Part shown: positions 1 to 5,676 of the stretch, one piece after another
Layout of the letters: every line of letters begins with the position of its first letter
Position numbering within the stretch: the first letter of the stretch is position 1
NCBI GenBank assembly: GCA_020347585.1
Contig: CP070733.1
Coordinates: 574,573 to 581,647, forward strand
Reading direction: 5' to 3'
Length of the DNA: 7,075 nt
Origin: Pseudomonadota bacterium
Lineage (GTDB): Bacteria; Pseudomonadota; Gammaproteobacteria; CAMYNG01
The notes under the pieces: model-generated
What the model was told of the DNA's origin: nothing
Database searches by the model: none
The model's input: only the letters and a program-made list of their open reading frames with translations
Program-made: the position numbers and the translations under genes

Positions 1-1
1 G

Positions 2-319
2 ATGGATCCGGCCAATGCCGACGAAGCGCTGTGGGAAGTAGCGCTGGACCTCGAGGAAGGCGCCGACATGGTGATGGTCAAGCCCGGCATGCCGTATCTC
101 GACATAGTGCGTCGTGTAAAGGAACAGTTCGGCGCACCGACCTACGTCTACCAGGTGAGCGGTGAGTACGCCATGCTGATGGCGGCGGCGCAAAACGGCT
201 GGCTGGACGAGCGGGCGGTGATCATGGAAGCGCTGGTCGGCTTCAAGCGTGCCGGCGCCGACGGCATACTGACGTATTTCGCCCGGCGGGTGGCGCAATG
301 GTTGCGCGAAGACGCGTGA
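2..319 (+). CDS. hemB: Delta-aminolevulinic acid dehydratase (porphobilinogen synthase), C-terminal part
   Basis: This is the last 105 residues of HemB, which condenses two 5-aminolevulinate molecules into porphobilinogen in cytosolic heme and tetrapyrrole biosynthesis. The 5' end lies outside the window, and the reading frame is open from the first base. The fragment begins with the MDPANADEA segment typical of HemB. It carries MVMVKPG at fragment residues 23-29, whose lysine matches the Schiff-base-forming active-site lysine (K247 in the E. coli enzyme). The YQVSGEYAM motif (50-58) and the RAGADGILTYFA segment near the C-terminus are also present. The stop is TGA at 317-319. Nothing suggests decay. 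The next gene begins 114 bp downstream, so hemB probably has its own transcription unit. Confidence 0.97.
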   Translation: MDPANADEALWEVALDLEEGADMVMVKPGMPYLDIVRRVKEQFGAPTYVYQVSGEYAMLMAAAQNGWLDERAVIMEALVGFKRAGADGILTYFARRVAQWLREDA

Positions 320-433
320 TTCAATACGGATGCAATCAGAATGGCAATACTATATATATTGAGAACTGGCGAATGAGTGTGCATCGCACAGCCGTGTAAA
401 TACCCATCAACCGATCATCACAGGAAGCGCGCC
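320..433 (+). promoter_or_regulatory. hemB-DUF47 intergenic region, probable promoter region of the phosphate-uptake genes
   Basis: This gap separates hemB from the DUF47-pit-aroE block and is the only place before 2400 where a promoter would fit comfortably. It contains an AT-rich tract (about 345-362, with a TATATATATT run) in otherwise GC-rich DNA, and a short palindrome TGTGC-ATC-GCACA at 378-390 that could be an operator. I found no convincing -35/-10 pair with 16-18 bp spacing and no clear Pho box. The promoter role is therefore inferred from position and base composition only. Confidence 0.3.
422..427 (+). promoter_or_regulatory. Ribosome binding site of the DUF47 gene
   Basis: AGGAAG lies 6 nt before the ATG at 434. 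It decides between this ATG and an upstream in-frame ATG at 377, which has no comparable site and would add 19 residues not expected in the family. Confidence 0.7.
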
Positions 434-1114
434 ATGGCTAGAGGCAGTTACTTCGCCAACATGTTCGGCAGTTCACCGGTGAGCCCCATGCAACTGCAAA
501 TGGCAAAGGTGCAGGAGTGTGTCGCCGAACTGGTACCGTTTCTCGATGCCGTGTTGGACGGTAACTGGAAGAAGGCCGAGAAGATTCAGCAACGCATTGC
601 GCGCAGGGAGGGCGAGGCCGATGACCTCAAGCGCGAACTGCGTCTGCAACTACCCAAGGGCCTGTTCATGCCGGTCTCAAGGCGCGACATGCTCGAGGTG
701 TTGACCATGCAGGATCGCCTGGCCAACAAGGCCAAGGACATCGCCGGCTTGATGCTCGGCCGGCAGATGGAAATTCCCAAGGGTCTCGGCGGGCGCTTTC
801 GCAAATTCCTGCTTCGCAGCATCGACGCTGCGCAGCAAGCACAGGTAGTGATCAATGAACTGGACGAACTGGTCGAGGCGGGCTTTCGCGGCGGCGAGGT
901 CAAGGTAGTGCAGCAGATGATCAAGAAGCTCGACAAGCTAGAGGGCGACACTGACGACATCCAGGTTGAGTTGCGTTCCGCCCTCTTCAAGAAGGAACAA
1001 GACTTGCCGCCAGTCGACGTGATGTTTCTCTACCGCATCATCGACTGGATCGGCGACCTGGCGGACATCGCCCAGCGTGTGGGTAGCCGGCTGGAGGTCA
1101 TGCTGGCACGCTGA
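434..1114 (+). CDS. PhoU-like DUF47 (TIGR00153) protein, putative Pit accessory or phosphate transport regulator
   Basis: This 226-residue cytoplasmic, mostly helical protein belongs to the DUF47/TIGR00153 family, whose usual length is about 225 residues. Family members resemble PhoU and are commonly encoded beside PiT phosphate permeases. The opening segment MARGSYFANMFGSSP is typical. Two related acidic helical segments are visible, one around EADDLKREL (61-69) and one around LEGDTDDIQVEL (169-180), as expected for the two PhoU-like three-helix halves with metal-binding acidic residues. The C-terminal helix RIIDWIGDLADIAQRVG (201-217) matches the family. The ATG at 434 was chosen for its ribosome binding site and for the length. 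The stop lies 22 nt before the permease start, indicating one operon. A role in modulating phosphate uptake is known only loosely for the family and is inferred here. Confidence 0.93.
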   Translation: MARGSYFANMFGSSPVSPMQLQMAKVQECVAELVPFLDAVLDGNWKKAEKIQQRIARREGEADDLKRELRLQLPKGLFMPVSRRDMLEVLTMQDRLANKAKDIAGLMLGRQMEIPKGLGGRFRKFLLRSIDAAQQAQVVINELDELVEAGFRGGEVKVVQQMIKKLDKLEGDTDDIQVELRSALFKKEQDLPPVDVMFLYRIIDWIGDLADIAQRVGSRLEVMLAR

Positions 1115-1136
1115 CGTACAGCGTTTCGGGGGAACT

Positions 1137-2393
1137 ATGGAATTCGGTACGACCTTTATCGTACTGGCCTGCGTATTCGGTCTGTTTATGGCATGGGGGG
1201 TCGGAGCCAACGACGTGGCGAACGCCATGGCAACCTCCGTTGGCTCCAAAGCCATTACCATCAAGCAGGCCGTAATTATCGCGGCCATTTTCGAGTTTGC
1301 GGGCGCCTACCTTGCCGGTGGACAGGTCACCGCCACCATCCGCAAGGGCATCCTCGATTCAGCGCTGGTGGCGAATTCGCCTGATCTGCTGATTTACGGA
1401 ATGCTCGCCTCATTGCTGGCGGCCGGTATCTGGCTACTGGTCGCGACACGTGCCGGCTGGCCGGTGTCCACCACCCACTCCATCGTCGGCGCGATCGTTG
1501 GGTTCGCGGTGATCGGCGTGGGCATCGGCGCGGTGCACTGGGGCAAGGTCGGTTCCATCGTCATGAGTTGGGTAGTCTCGCCGGTGATGGCCGGTGGTAT
1601 CGCCTATGCACTCTTCATGAGCGTACAGGCCTTCATTATCAACACCGAGAACCCGTTCGAGAACGCAAGGCGCTATGTCCCGGTGTACATCTTTCTGGTC
1701 GGGTTCATTATCGCGCTGGTGACCCTGCTGAAGGGCCTCAAGCACATCGGTTTGCAGCTTGGCATCTGGGAAAATTACGCGATTGCATTGCTGACTGGGG
1801 CAATCATTACAGCGATCGGCGTCTGGGCAATTCGGCGCATCAAGTACGATAAACGCGCCGACCGTGATTTTCACTACGCCAACGTCGAGAAGATCTTTGG
1901 CGTACTGATGATGATCACCGCCTGCGCCATGGCCTTCGCCCATGGCTCAAACGATGTCGCCAATGCGGTGGGGCCACTGGCAGCGGTGGTGGGCGTCGTG
2001 CAAAGCGGCGGCGAGGTGACGCAGAAGATGGCGATGCCGGCGTGGATCCTGGTGCTGGGTGGTGTCGGCATCGTCGCCGGCTTGATGATGTATGGCCACA
2101 AGGTGATCGCGACCGTCGGTACGCGCATCACCGAGTTAACGCCGAGCCGCGGTTTCGCCGCGACGCTAGCCGCCGCCATCACCGTGGTACTGGCCTCGGG
2201 CACGGGCCTACCGATCTCCACCACGCACACACTGGTAGGTGCCGTGCTGGGCGTGGGCATCGCGCGCGGCATCGCGGCCCTTGACATGAAAGTGGTGCGC
2301 ACCATCTTCATGTCGTGGGTGGTGACCCTGCCGGCCGGCGCTTTGCTGTCAATCCTGTTCTTCTTTGTGCTCAAGAGCATTTTTTCATCCTGA
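1137..2393 (+). CDS. pit: PiT-family inorganic phosphate transporter
   Basis: This 418-residue inner-membrane protein is a low-affinity inorganic phosphate (metal-phosphate) symporter of the PiT family. Both halves of the internal duplication are visible. The signature GANDVANA at residues 23-30 is repeated as GSNDVANA at 270-277. The STTHS motif at 111-115 in the N-terminal half matches STTHT at 361-365 in the C-terminal half. About ten hydrophobic segments surround a central charged loop (about 232-250, RRIKYDKRADRDFH). The start at 1137 follows a GGGGGA purine run at 1128-1133; an ATG at 1077 in the same frame would overlap the preceding gene and add non-family residues. The 22-nt spacing from the DUF47 gene and the pairing itself support phosphate uptake as the joint function. 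The substrate could include sulfate in some PiT relatives, but the DUF47 neighbour favours phosphate. Confidence 0.96.
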   Translation: MEFGTTFIVLACVFGLFMAWGVGANDVANAMATSVGSKAITIKQAVIIAAIFEFAGAYLAGGQVTATIRKGILDSALVANSPDLLIYGMLASLLAAGIWLLVATRAGWPVSTTHSIVGAIVGFAVIGVGIGAVHWGKVGSIVMSWVVSPVMAGGIAYALFMSVQAFIINTENPFENARRYVPVYIFLVGFIIALVTLLKGLKHIGLQLGIWENYAIALLTGAIITAIGVWAIRRIKYDKRADRDFHYANVEKIFGVLMMITACAMAFAHGSNDVANAVGPLAAVVGVVQSGGEVTQKMAMPAWILVLGGVGIVAGLMMYGHKVIATVGTRITELTPSRGFAATLAAAITVVLASGTGLPISTTHTLVGAVLGVGIARGIAALDMKVVRTIFMSWVVTLPAGALLSILFFFVLKSIFSS

Positions 2394-2399
2394 GTCATT

Positions 2400-3257
2400 A
2401 TGAGTGACTTGTTCGATTTCTCTGTGCGCAAGGATAGCTACGCAGTGATGGGCAATCCTATTGCCCACAGCAAGTCGCCGCGCATTCACAGCCTGTTCGC
2501 CAAACAAACCGATCAAAACATCGAGTACACTGCCATACTGGTGGATGTGGGCGGATTGGCACAGGCAGTTGGCAATTTCGATGCAGCCGGCGGTAAGGGA
2601 CTGAATATCACCGTGCCGTTCAAGCAGGAGGCGTGGGATCTGGTTGACGAGCGCACACCGCGCGCCGAGCGCGCCGGCGCCGTCAATACAATAACCTTCG
2701 ATCAGCACCGAATGAGTGGCGACAACACCGATGGTGTTGGTCTGGTCACAGATTTGGTGGACATCCATGGCATCGCGCTGCGCGAGCGGCGCATTTTGTT
2801 GATGGGTGCGGGCGGCGCTGCGCGCGGCGTACTTGCACCGCTCCTGGAGCACCAGCCTGCCGGTGTGGTGATAGGCAATCGCACCCCCGACCGGGCGGTG
2901 GAACTTGCTGGCGCCTTCTCTGATCTCGGCGCGGTTAGTGGGAGCGGTTACCCGTCGCTCGAAGGCCAACAGTTCGACATTATCATCAATGCCACAGCCG
3001 CCTCGCTGCAGGGCGAGTTGCCACCGCTGCCCGATGGCGTGTTTTCTGCCGGCGGCTGTTGCTATGACATGATGTACGGTGCCGAACCCACGCCGTTCAT
3101 GCGCTGGGCGCAGGCGCACGGTGCGACAAACATTCTCGACGGGTTGGGTATGCTGGTAGAGCAGGCGGCCGAATCATTTTTTATCTGGCGCGGCGTACGC
3201 CCGCGTACCGCCGAGGTATTGGCAACGCTGCGCGACGAACTGCAGCCTGGGGAGTGA
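2400..3257 (+). CDS. aroE: Shikimate dehydrogenase (NADP+)
   Basis: This 285-residue cytosolic enzyme reduces 3-dehydroshikimate to shikimate with NADPH, in the pathway to chorismate and aromatic amino acids. Substrate-site residues are in place: the SKS motif at 24-26 within GNPIAHSKSPRIH, NITVPFK with the catalytic lysine K75, AGAVNT at 92-97 and GDNTDG with the catalytic aspartate D111. The NADP-binding loop GAGGAARG is at 136-143 and the NRT dinucleotide-phosphate motif at 160-162. The C-terminal DGLGMLVEQAA segment (247-257) carries the conserved glutamine Q255. The gene starts 6 nt after the pit stop codon and has no good Shine-Dalgarno sequence of its own, so translation is probably coupled to pit. 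About ten extra N-terminal residues precede the fold compared with E. coli AroE. No residue expected for activity is missing. Confidence 0.97.
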   Translation: MSDLFDFSVRKDSYAVMGNPIAHSKSPRIHSLFAKQTDQNIEYTAILVDVGGLAQAVGNFDAAGGKGLNITVPFKQEAWDLVDERTPRAERAGAVNTITFDQHRMSGDNTDGVGLVTDLVDIHGIALRERRILLMGAGGAARGVLAPLLEHQPAGVVIGNRTPDRAVELAGAFSDLGAVSGSGYPSLEGQQFDIIINATAASLQGELPPLPDGVFSAGGCCYDMMYGAEPTPFMRWAQAHGATNILDGLGMLVEQAAESFFIWRGVRPRTAEVLATLRDELQPGE

Positions 3258-3673
3258 GCACAATCGCGGCGTCGCTCTCGGGGGACCCAACCTTGGACCC
3301 GCAGGACGCGCACCCCAGCTCGAATCATTTCGGCAACGCCGCGATACCGAGTGCGCAACTCCTTGGAAGCGTAAGCCGCTTTCCTCAATCAGAACCGCCG
3401 GCAAGTAATCGGCCAGGGGCGGATTCTGAGTGACGGACCACGGAACGGCTCAAGTGCAACTGTCTAGAGACCTCCGTGATGGAAAATTCGCGCAACCCCG
3501 CTCTCAACTCCCGGTCAGCATCTGGCGGCCGTGATAAACGGATCCAAATTCGCTAACCTTATGAGAAGGCGTGACAAACCGAAGGTGGTTTAGGGAATTC
3601 TAATCCAGGATAGACGAACTGCTGGGTCCGTCTAATACAACTTATGTGTGAATGAGTAATCGTTATTAGATAT
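3258..3673. other. 416-bp intergenic stretch between aroE and the first cassette gene, no convincing gene
   Basis: Neither strand gives an open frame resembling a known protein. The - strand frames that run back into aroE look like shadows of it. The left part is GC-rich like the chromosome and the right part (from about 3540) becomes AT-rich like the cassette genes, so the chromosome-cassette transition lies in here. It contains a long-range inverted repeat (3263-3345), a possible decayed attC (3547-3600), and a small inverted repeat TAGACG/CGTCTA (3611-3616 and 3629-3634). No integron integrase gene or recognisable fragment of one is visible. Confidence 0.6.
3263..3345. repeat. Long-range inverted repeat after aroE
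   Basis: ATCGCGGCGT at 3263-3272 is the exact reverse complement of ACGCCGCGAT at 3336-3345. With one mismatch allowed, the arms extend to 13 bp (ATCGCGGCGTCGC and GCAACGCCGCGAT). The 57-bp interior includes the small palindrome CCAACCTTGG (3288-3297). No T-run follows, so it is not a standard intrinsic terminator, though it begins only 6 nt after the aroE stop. It could be an RNA fold at the transcript end or a mobile-element relic. The arms lack the AAC and GTT ends of attC sites. Confidence 0.6.
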
Positions 3674-4033
3674 ATGAAAAGTGTATTGTTAATAGCGGCA
3701 GTTTTATTGTCGAGTGCAGTATTTGCTGAGGTCTCTTCAGAAAGTAAAATGGAAATTGATCATCTTGTTAGTTTTGTCGAGAACACGCCATGCAAAATAA
3801 ACCGAAATGGTAAGTATCATGATGGAAGCGAGGCTATTTCTCATATACAGAAAAAATATGAGTATTTTAAAGATAGAATAAATACGGCTGAGCAGTTCAT
3901 TGAGTATTCGGCAACAAAAAGCACAATGAGTGGTAAGTACTACTTGGTCAAGTGTGGAGACAGTCAGCCGTTCAAAACGAGAGAATGGCTTTTAAAAGAA
4001 TTGGAAAATTATCGTGAGAAAAATCACACATAA
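3674..4033 (+). CDS. Secreted DUF5329 (YfeK-like) protein of unknown function, cassette gene 1
   Basis: This is a 119-residue precursor with a signal peptide at residues 1-18 (hydrophobic LLIAAVLLSSAVFA, likely cleavage after AVFA), so it should act in the periplasm. The mature part has the DUF5329 pattern: N-G-x-Y-H at 45-49, then EAISHIQKKYEYFKDRI (53-69), TAEQFIEYSATKSTMSG (71-87) and YYLVKCGD (89-96). The E. coli relative YfeK shares the RNG, AVSHL, RIDTAEQFI and SGKPY blocks as I recall them. C40 and C94 could form a disulfide. No function is established for the family. No clear Shine-Dalgarno precedes the ATG, which follows an AT-rich leader. Base composition is much more AT-rich than in aroE. 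The TAA stop lies inside the first box of the downstream attC, a typical compact cassette arrangement. Confidence 0.82.
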   Translation: MKSVLLIAAVLLSSAVFAEVSSESKMEIDHLVSFVENTPCKINRNGKYHDGSEAISHIQKKYEYFKDRINTAEQFIEYSATKSTMSGKYYLVKCGDSQPFKTREWLLKELENYREKNHT

Positions 4034-4135
4034 CAAGGGCAACAAACCCTGACATATCTCTGCGGTGTTACGTTGGTGCTTTGATAGCACAAACGAAACA
4101 CCACTACGGCATGCCGGTTATCGCCGACGTTAGAG
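4028..4135 (+). other. attC recombination site 1 (about 108 bp)
   Basis: The left box ACATAAC (4028-4034) overlaps the stop of cassette gene 1 and the right box GTTAGAG is at 4129-4135. The inner arms around GGGCAACAAACCC (4037-4049) and GGTTATCGCC (4116-4125) are imperfectly complementary. The centre forms a long stem: GGTGTT (4064-4069), CGTT (4071-4074) and GTGCT (4076-4080) pair with AGCAC (4086-4090), AACG (4092-4095) and AACACC (4097-4102) around a TTGAT loop. This is a long variable terminal structure as in VCR-like attC sites. Its left end resembles site 3 (ATAACAAGG). Confidence 0.75.
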
Positions 4136-4143
4136 TCAGCACT

Positions 4144-4147
4144 GGAG
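4144..4147 (+). promoter_or_regulatory. Ribosome binding site of cassette gene 2
   Basis: GGAG lies 8 nt before the ATG at 4156 and just downstream of the attC GTT box. It selects this ATG over an in-frame TTG at 4081, which lies inside the preceding attC site. Confidence 0.65.
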
Positions 4148-4155
4148 TCCATTCG

Positions 4156-4587
4156 ATGGCTAGTTTGGTATATCAGCGCGTAGTTCAAACGATGGCCGCT
4201 TTAATCGGAGCGGCGGGAGCTGTGTTGCTGATCTTTGCTGTCCAATGGGGGTATGAGTCTGTTCTAGGTATCGACTATGTGTTTCCATTATTCTGCCTTT
4301 TATTCGTTTTGCTTGGGGCCGCAATGATGTGGACGGCATACCGAGCAATCTGCGCCTATTCAATCGAGTCGGTGAAATTATTGTCTGCACTTCTGACGAT
4401 TTTCCTGCTTGGAGCGCCGGCTGAGTATTTGCAGCCCGCGTTCGAGCAAGCAATGCAGTCCGAGAACACCGGCTTCGCGGCCCTGCTAAGCGTGATCCCG
4501 ATTTTTCTGTCATTCGGCTGTTACCGTATGATGGTGGCCGCCTTGCGGAGGCTGACATTAAATGATGAATCGATAACAAATAGCTGA
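4156..4587 (+). CDS. Four-helix integral membrane protein of unknown family, cassette gene 2
   Basis: This predicted protein has 143 residues; I do not recognise its family. Four hydrophobic segments are visible at about 13-32, 42-62, 74-88 and 107-129, so it should be an inner-membrane protein with little soluble domain. The loop between helices 3 and 4 is mildly acidic (AEYLQPAFEQAMQSEN, 89-104). A short basic patch (RR at 131-132) and a polar tail end the protein. No conserved catalytic motif is apparent. The start was set by the GGAG at 4144 and because earlier in-frame starts fall within attC site 1. The gene fills its cassette almost completely: its first codon is 21 nt after the upstream attC and its stop is immediately followed by the next attC. 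No partner can be deduced from the neighbours because cassettes are independently acquired. Confidence 0.75.
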   Translation: MASLVYQRVVQTMAALIGAAGAVLLIFAVQWGYESVLGIDYVFPLFCLLFVLLGAAMMWTAYRAICAYSIESVKLLSALLTIFLLGAPAEYLQPAFEQAMQSENTGFAALLSVIPIFLSFGCYRMMVAALRRLTLNDESITNS

Positions 4588-4588
4588 C

Positions 4589-4663
4589 TCCTAAAAAATC
4601 GTTCAATCCGTCGACGCCCAACCGCTTCGCGGTTCTAGGCGCCACATAACTCAAACGTTATGA
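4589..4663 (+). other. attC recombination site 2 (about 75 bp, classical 59-be type)
   Basis: The left box TCCTAAA (4589-4595) starts 2 nt after the stop of cassette gene 2 and the right box GTTATGA is at 4657-4663. The site strongly resembles the classical 60-bp elements of resistance cassettes: ATCGTTCAATCCG then GACGCC on the left, and ATAACTCAAACGTTA on the right (compare ATTCGTTCAAGCCGAC and TTAACTCAAGCGTTA). CGCC (4615-4618) pairs with GGCG (4638-4641), and inside this AACCG (4620-4624) pairs with CGGTT (4630-4634) around a CTTCG loop. The left box is degenerate (AAA instead of AAC). Confidence 0.82.
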
Positions 4664-4712
4664 AAATACAAATTTGGGCGATGTGAACGGATACCTATAT
4701 TAAAAGTAAATT

Positions 4713-5003
4713 ATGACAATCAAAGCTACAACCCAGCCTGATACCAAGGTGACCTGTGTAAACTGCGAGGCCTGCTGTTGCCGATTAGAAGTAATGCTCA
4801 TTACCGATACTGGAGTGCGCGATAATTTTGTTGAGATCGATGAGTGGGGCGGGAGAAAGATGGCGCGGCTAGAAGATGGTTGGTGTTCGGCCTTGGACCG
4901 AAACACCATGGGTTGTACGATTTACGAGAAGCGGCCATGGGTATGCCGTGAATTTGAGATGGGAGAATACGAGTGTATTTCCGAGCGAGCCGCCAATCTG
5001 TAG
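4713..5003 (+). CDS. YkgJ-family CxxCxxCC putative metal-cluster-binding protein, cassette gene 3
   Basis: This small cysteine-rich cytoplasmic protein (96 residues) belongs to the YkgJ/UPF0153 family, annotated as zinc- or iron-chelate-binding. The defining motif is at 15-22 (CVNCEACC), with a further cysteine at 23. The C-terminal half has the family pattern C58, then GCTIYEKRPWVCREFE (67-82), with cysteines at 68 and 78 and a last one at 88. The R-P-x-x-C-R-x-F block is characteristic. The biochemical role of the family is not settled; metal binding is inferred from the cysteine array. The length is near the lower end for the family, but both halves are present. The ATG at 4713 has only a weak purine-rich leader (AAAAGTAAA) and no good Shine-Dalgarno. 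The gene occupies the cassette 4658-5089, and its TAG stop is 3 nt before attC site 3. Confidence 0.85.
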   Translation: MTIKATTQPDTKVTCVNCEACCCRLEVMLITDTGVRDNFVEIDEWGGRKMARLEDGWCSALDRNTMGCTIYEKRPWVCREFEMGEYECISERAANL

Positions 5004-5006
5004 ATC

Positions 5007-5095
5007 GCATAACAAGGCAAATGCACTCGGACGGCAAACCGCCCCGCTCGTTCCCTGCTCTGCTTTTTCGCTGCCGGTGATTTGCGACGTTGACG
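5007..5095 (+). other. attC recombination site 3 (about 89 bp)
   Basis: The left box GCATAAC is at 5007-5013 and the right box GTTGACG at 5089-5095. The inner arms match very well: GCAAAT (5017-5022), CAC (5024-5026) and CGG (5028-5030) are complementary to CCGGTGATTTGC (5074-5085), leaving G5023 and T5027 unpaired. Those are the extrahelical bases that an integrase recognises on the folded strand of an attC. The central loop (5031-5073) is variable. This is the clearest attC in the window. Confidence 0.87.
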
Positions 5096-5148
5096 CCACA
5101 ACAGCGCATTGACGGATTTTGAGTGCACTAGGCGAGTATTATCCTTAC

Positions 5149-5153
5149 AGGAG
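5149..5153 (+). promoter_or_regulatory. Ribosome binding site of cassette gene 4
   Basis: AGGAG lies 9 nt before the ATG at 5163 and is the strongest Shine-Dalgarno sequence in the cassette cluster. Confidence 0.75.
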
Positions 5154-5162
5154 ATAGAATAA

Positions 5163-5648
5163 ATGGGAAAGAAAGTGATGCATGTGTTTTTATGGATGCT
5201 GAGTGGAATGGCTCTTATGGGAGCCATTGTGTGGTTTGCCATGCCATCATTGATGCTAATCGAACATAAGAGCCCACTGAACTATGAGGAAACAGTAGCT
5301 GCCTTAAACGATGTTATAGAAAAAAAGCAAAACTGGAAGGTTCCAAAGACTTTCGATTTTCAGAAAAATATACAAGACGCAGGGCATGGACCTATTTCAC
5401 GAGTTGGTACTGTTGCACTGTGTAATCCTTTCTACGCCTCCAGGATTCTTCAAGAAGACGAAAACAGGAAAGTGACAGCATTTATGCCACTAGGCATCGG
5501 TGTCTATCAAGACAAGGATGAACAAGTCTATATCTCTGAACTTAACGTTGGATTATTGGGCATGATGTTTGGTGGCACCATAGCGGATGTTATGGCAGAC
5601 GCTGGCAATGACGTCAAGGAGATTATTGCCTCCGCAACTGTCAGATAG
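5163..5648 (+). CDS. Membrane-anchored DUF302 protein, cassette gene 4
   Basis: This predicted 161-residue protein has one N-terminal hydrophobic segment (about 7-27, VFLWMLSGMALMGAIVWFAM without an obvious cleavage site), so it is probably anchored in the inner membrane with its domain in the periplasm. The rest fits DUF302: SPLNYEETVAALNDVIEKK (37-55), the CNP tripeptide at 87-89 followed by an alternating A-S-R-I-L segment, FMPLGIGVYQDKDEQVYIS (107-125), and the closing LLGMMFGGTIADVM (131-144). DUF302 has no firmly established enzymatic role. The domain appears full-length. The strong AGGAG and an AT-rich sequence suggest an intact, expressible gene. Its TAG stop is about 28 nt before attC site 4, leaving a somewhat longer tail than in the other cassettes. 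Confidence 0.85.
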   Translation: MGKKVMHVFLWMLSGMALMGAIVWFAMPSLMLIEHKSPLNYEETVAALNDVIEKKQNWKVPKTFDFQKNIQDAGHGPISRVGTVALCNPFYASRILQEDENRKVTAFMPLGIGVYQDKDEQVYISELNVGLLGMMFGGTIADVMADAGNDVKEIIASATVR

Positions 5649-5676
5649 CAGGATGTAAGAATTACGAAGTAGGGAC

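Noticed and set aside
3280..3345. Possible tRNA suggested by a CTCGAATC string
   Set aside because: No acceptor stem pairing, no D-arm or anticodon arm of proper geometry on either strand.
3062..3404. Two - strand open frames (3062-3388 and 3174-3404) running through the 3' end of aroE and the following gap
   Set aside because: They overlap a clear aroE antisense, match no family I know, and use arginine- and serine-rich shadow composition typical of GC-rich antisense frames.
3421..3560. A - strand stretch without stops (about 55 codons) with a helix-turn-helix-like look
   Set aside because: No start codon, no ribosome binding site and no recognisable family; a TAG directly precedes it. Length alone is not significant in GC-rich DNA.
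4081..4155. N-terminal extension of cassette gene 2 from a TTG at 4081
   Set aside because: The extension lies within attC site 1 and lacks a ribosome binding site, whereas the ATG at 4156 has GGAG at a suitable distance.
4160..4654. Long - strand open frame opposite cassette gene 2 and attC site 2
   Set aside because: It runs through the attC site and gives an arginine/serine-rich sequence without family resemblance; the + strand frame has clear membrane helices and a ribosome binding site.
4876..5112. + strand frame overlapping the YkgJ gene and attC site 3
   Set aside because: It is out of frame with the well-supported YkgJ protein and reads straight through attC site 3.
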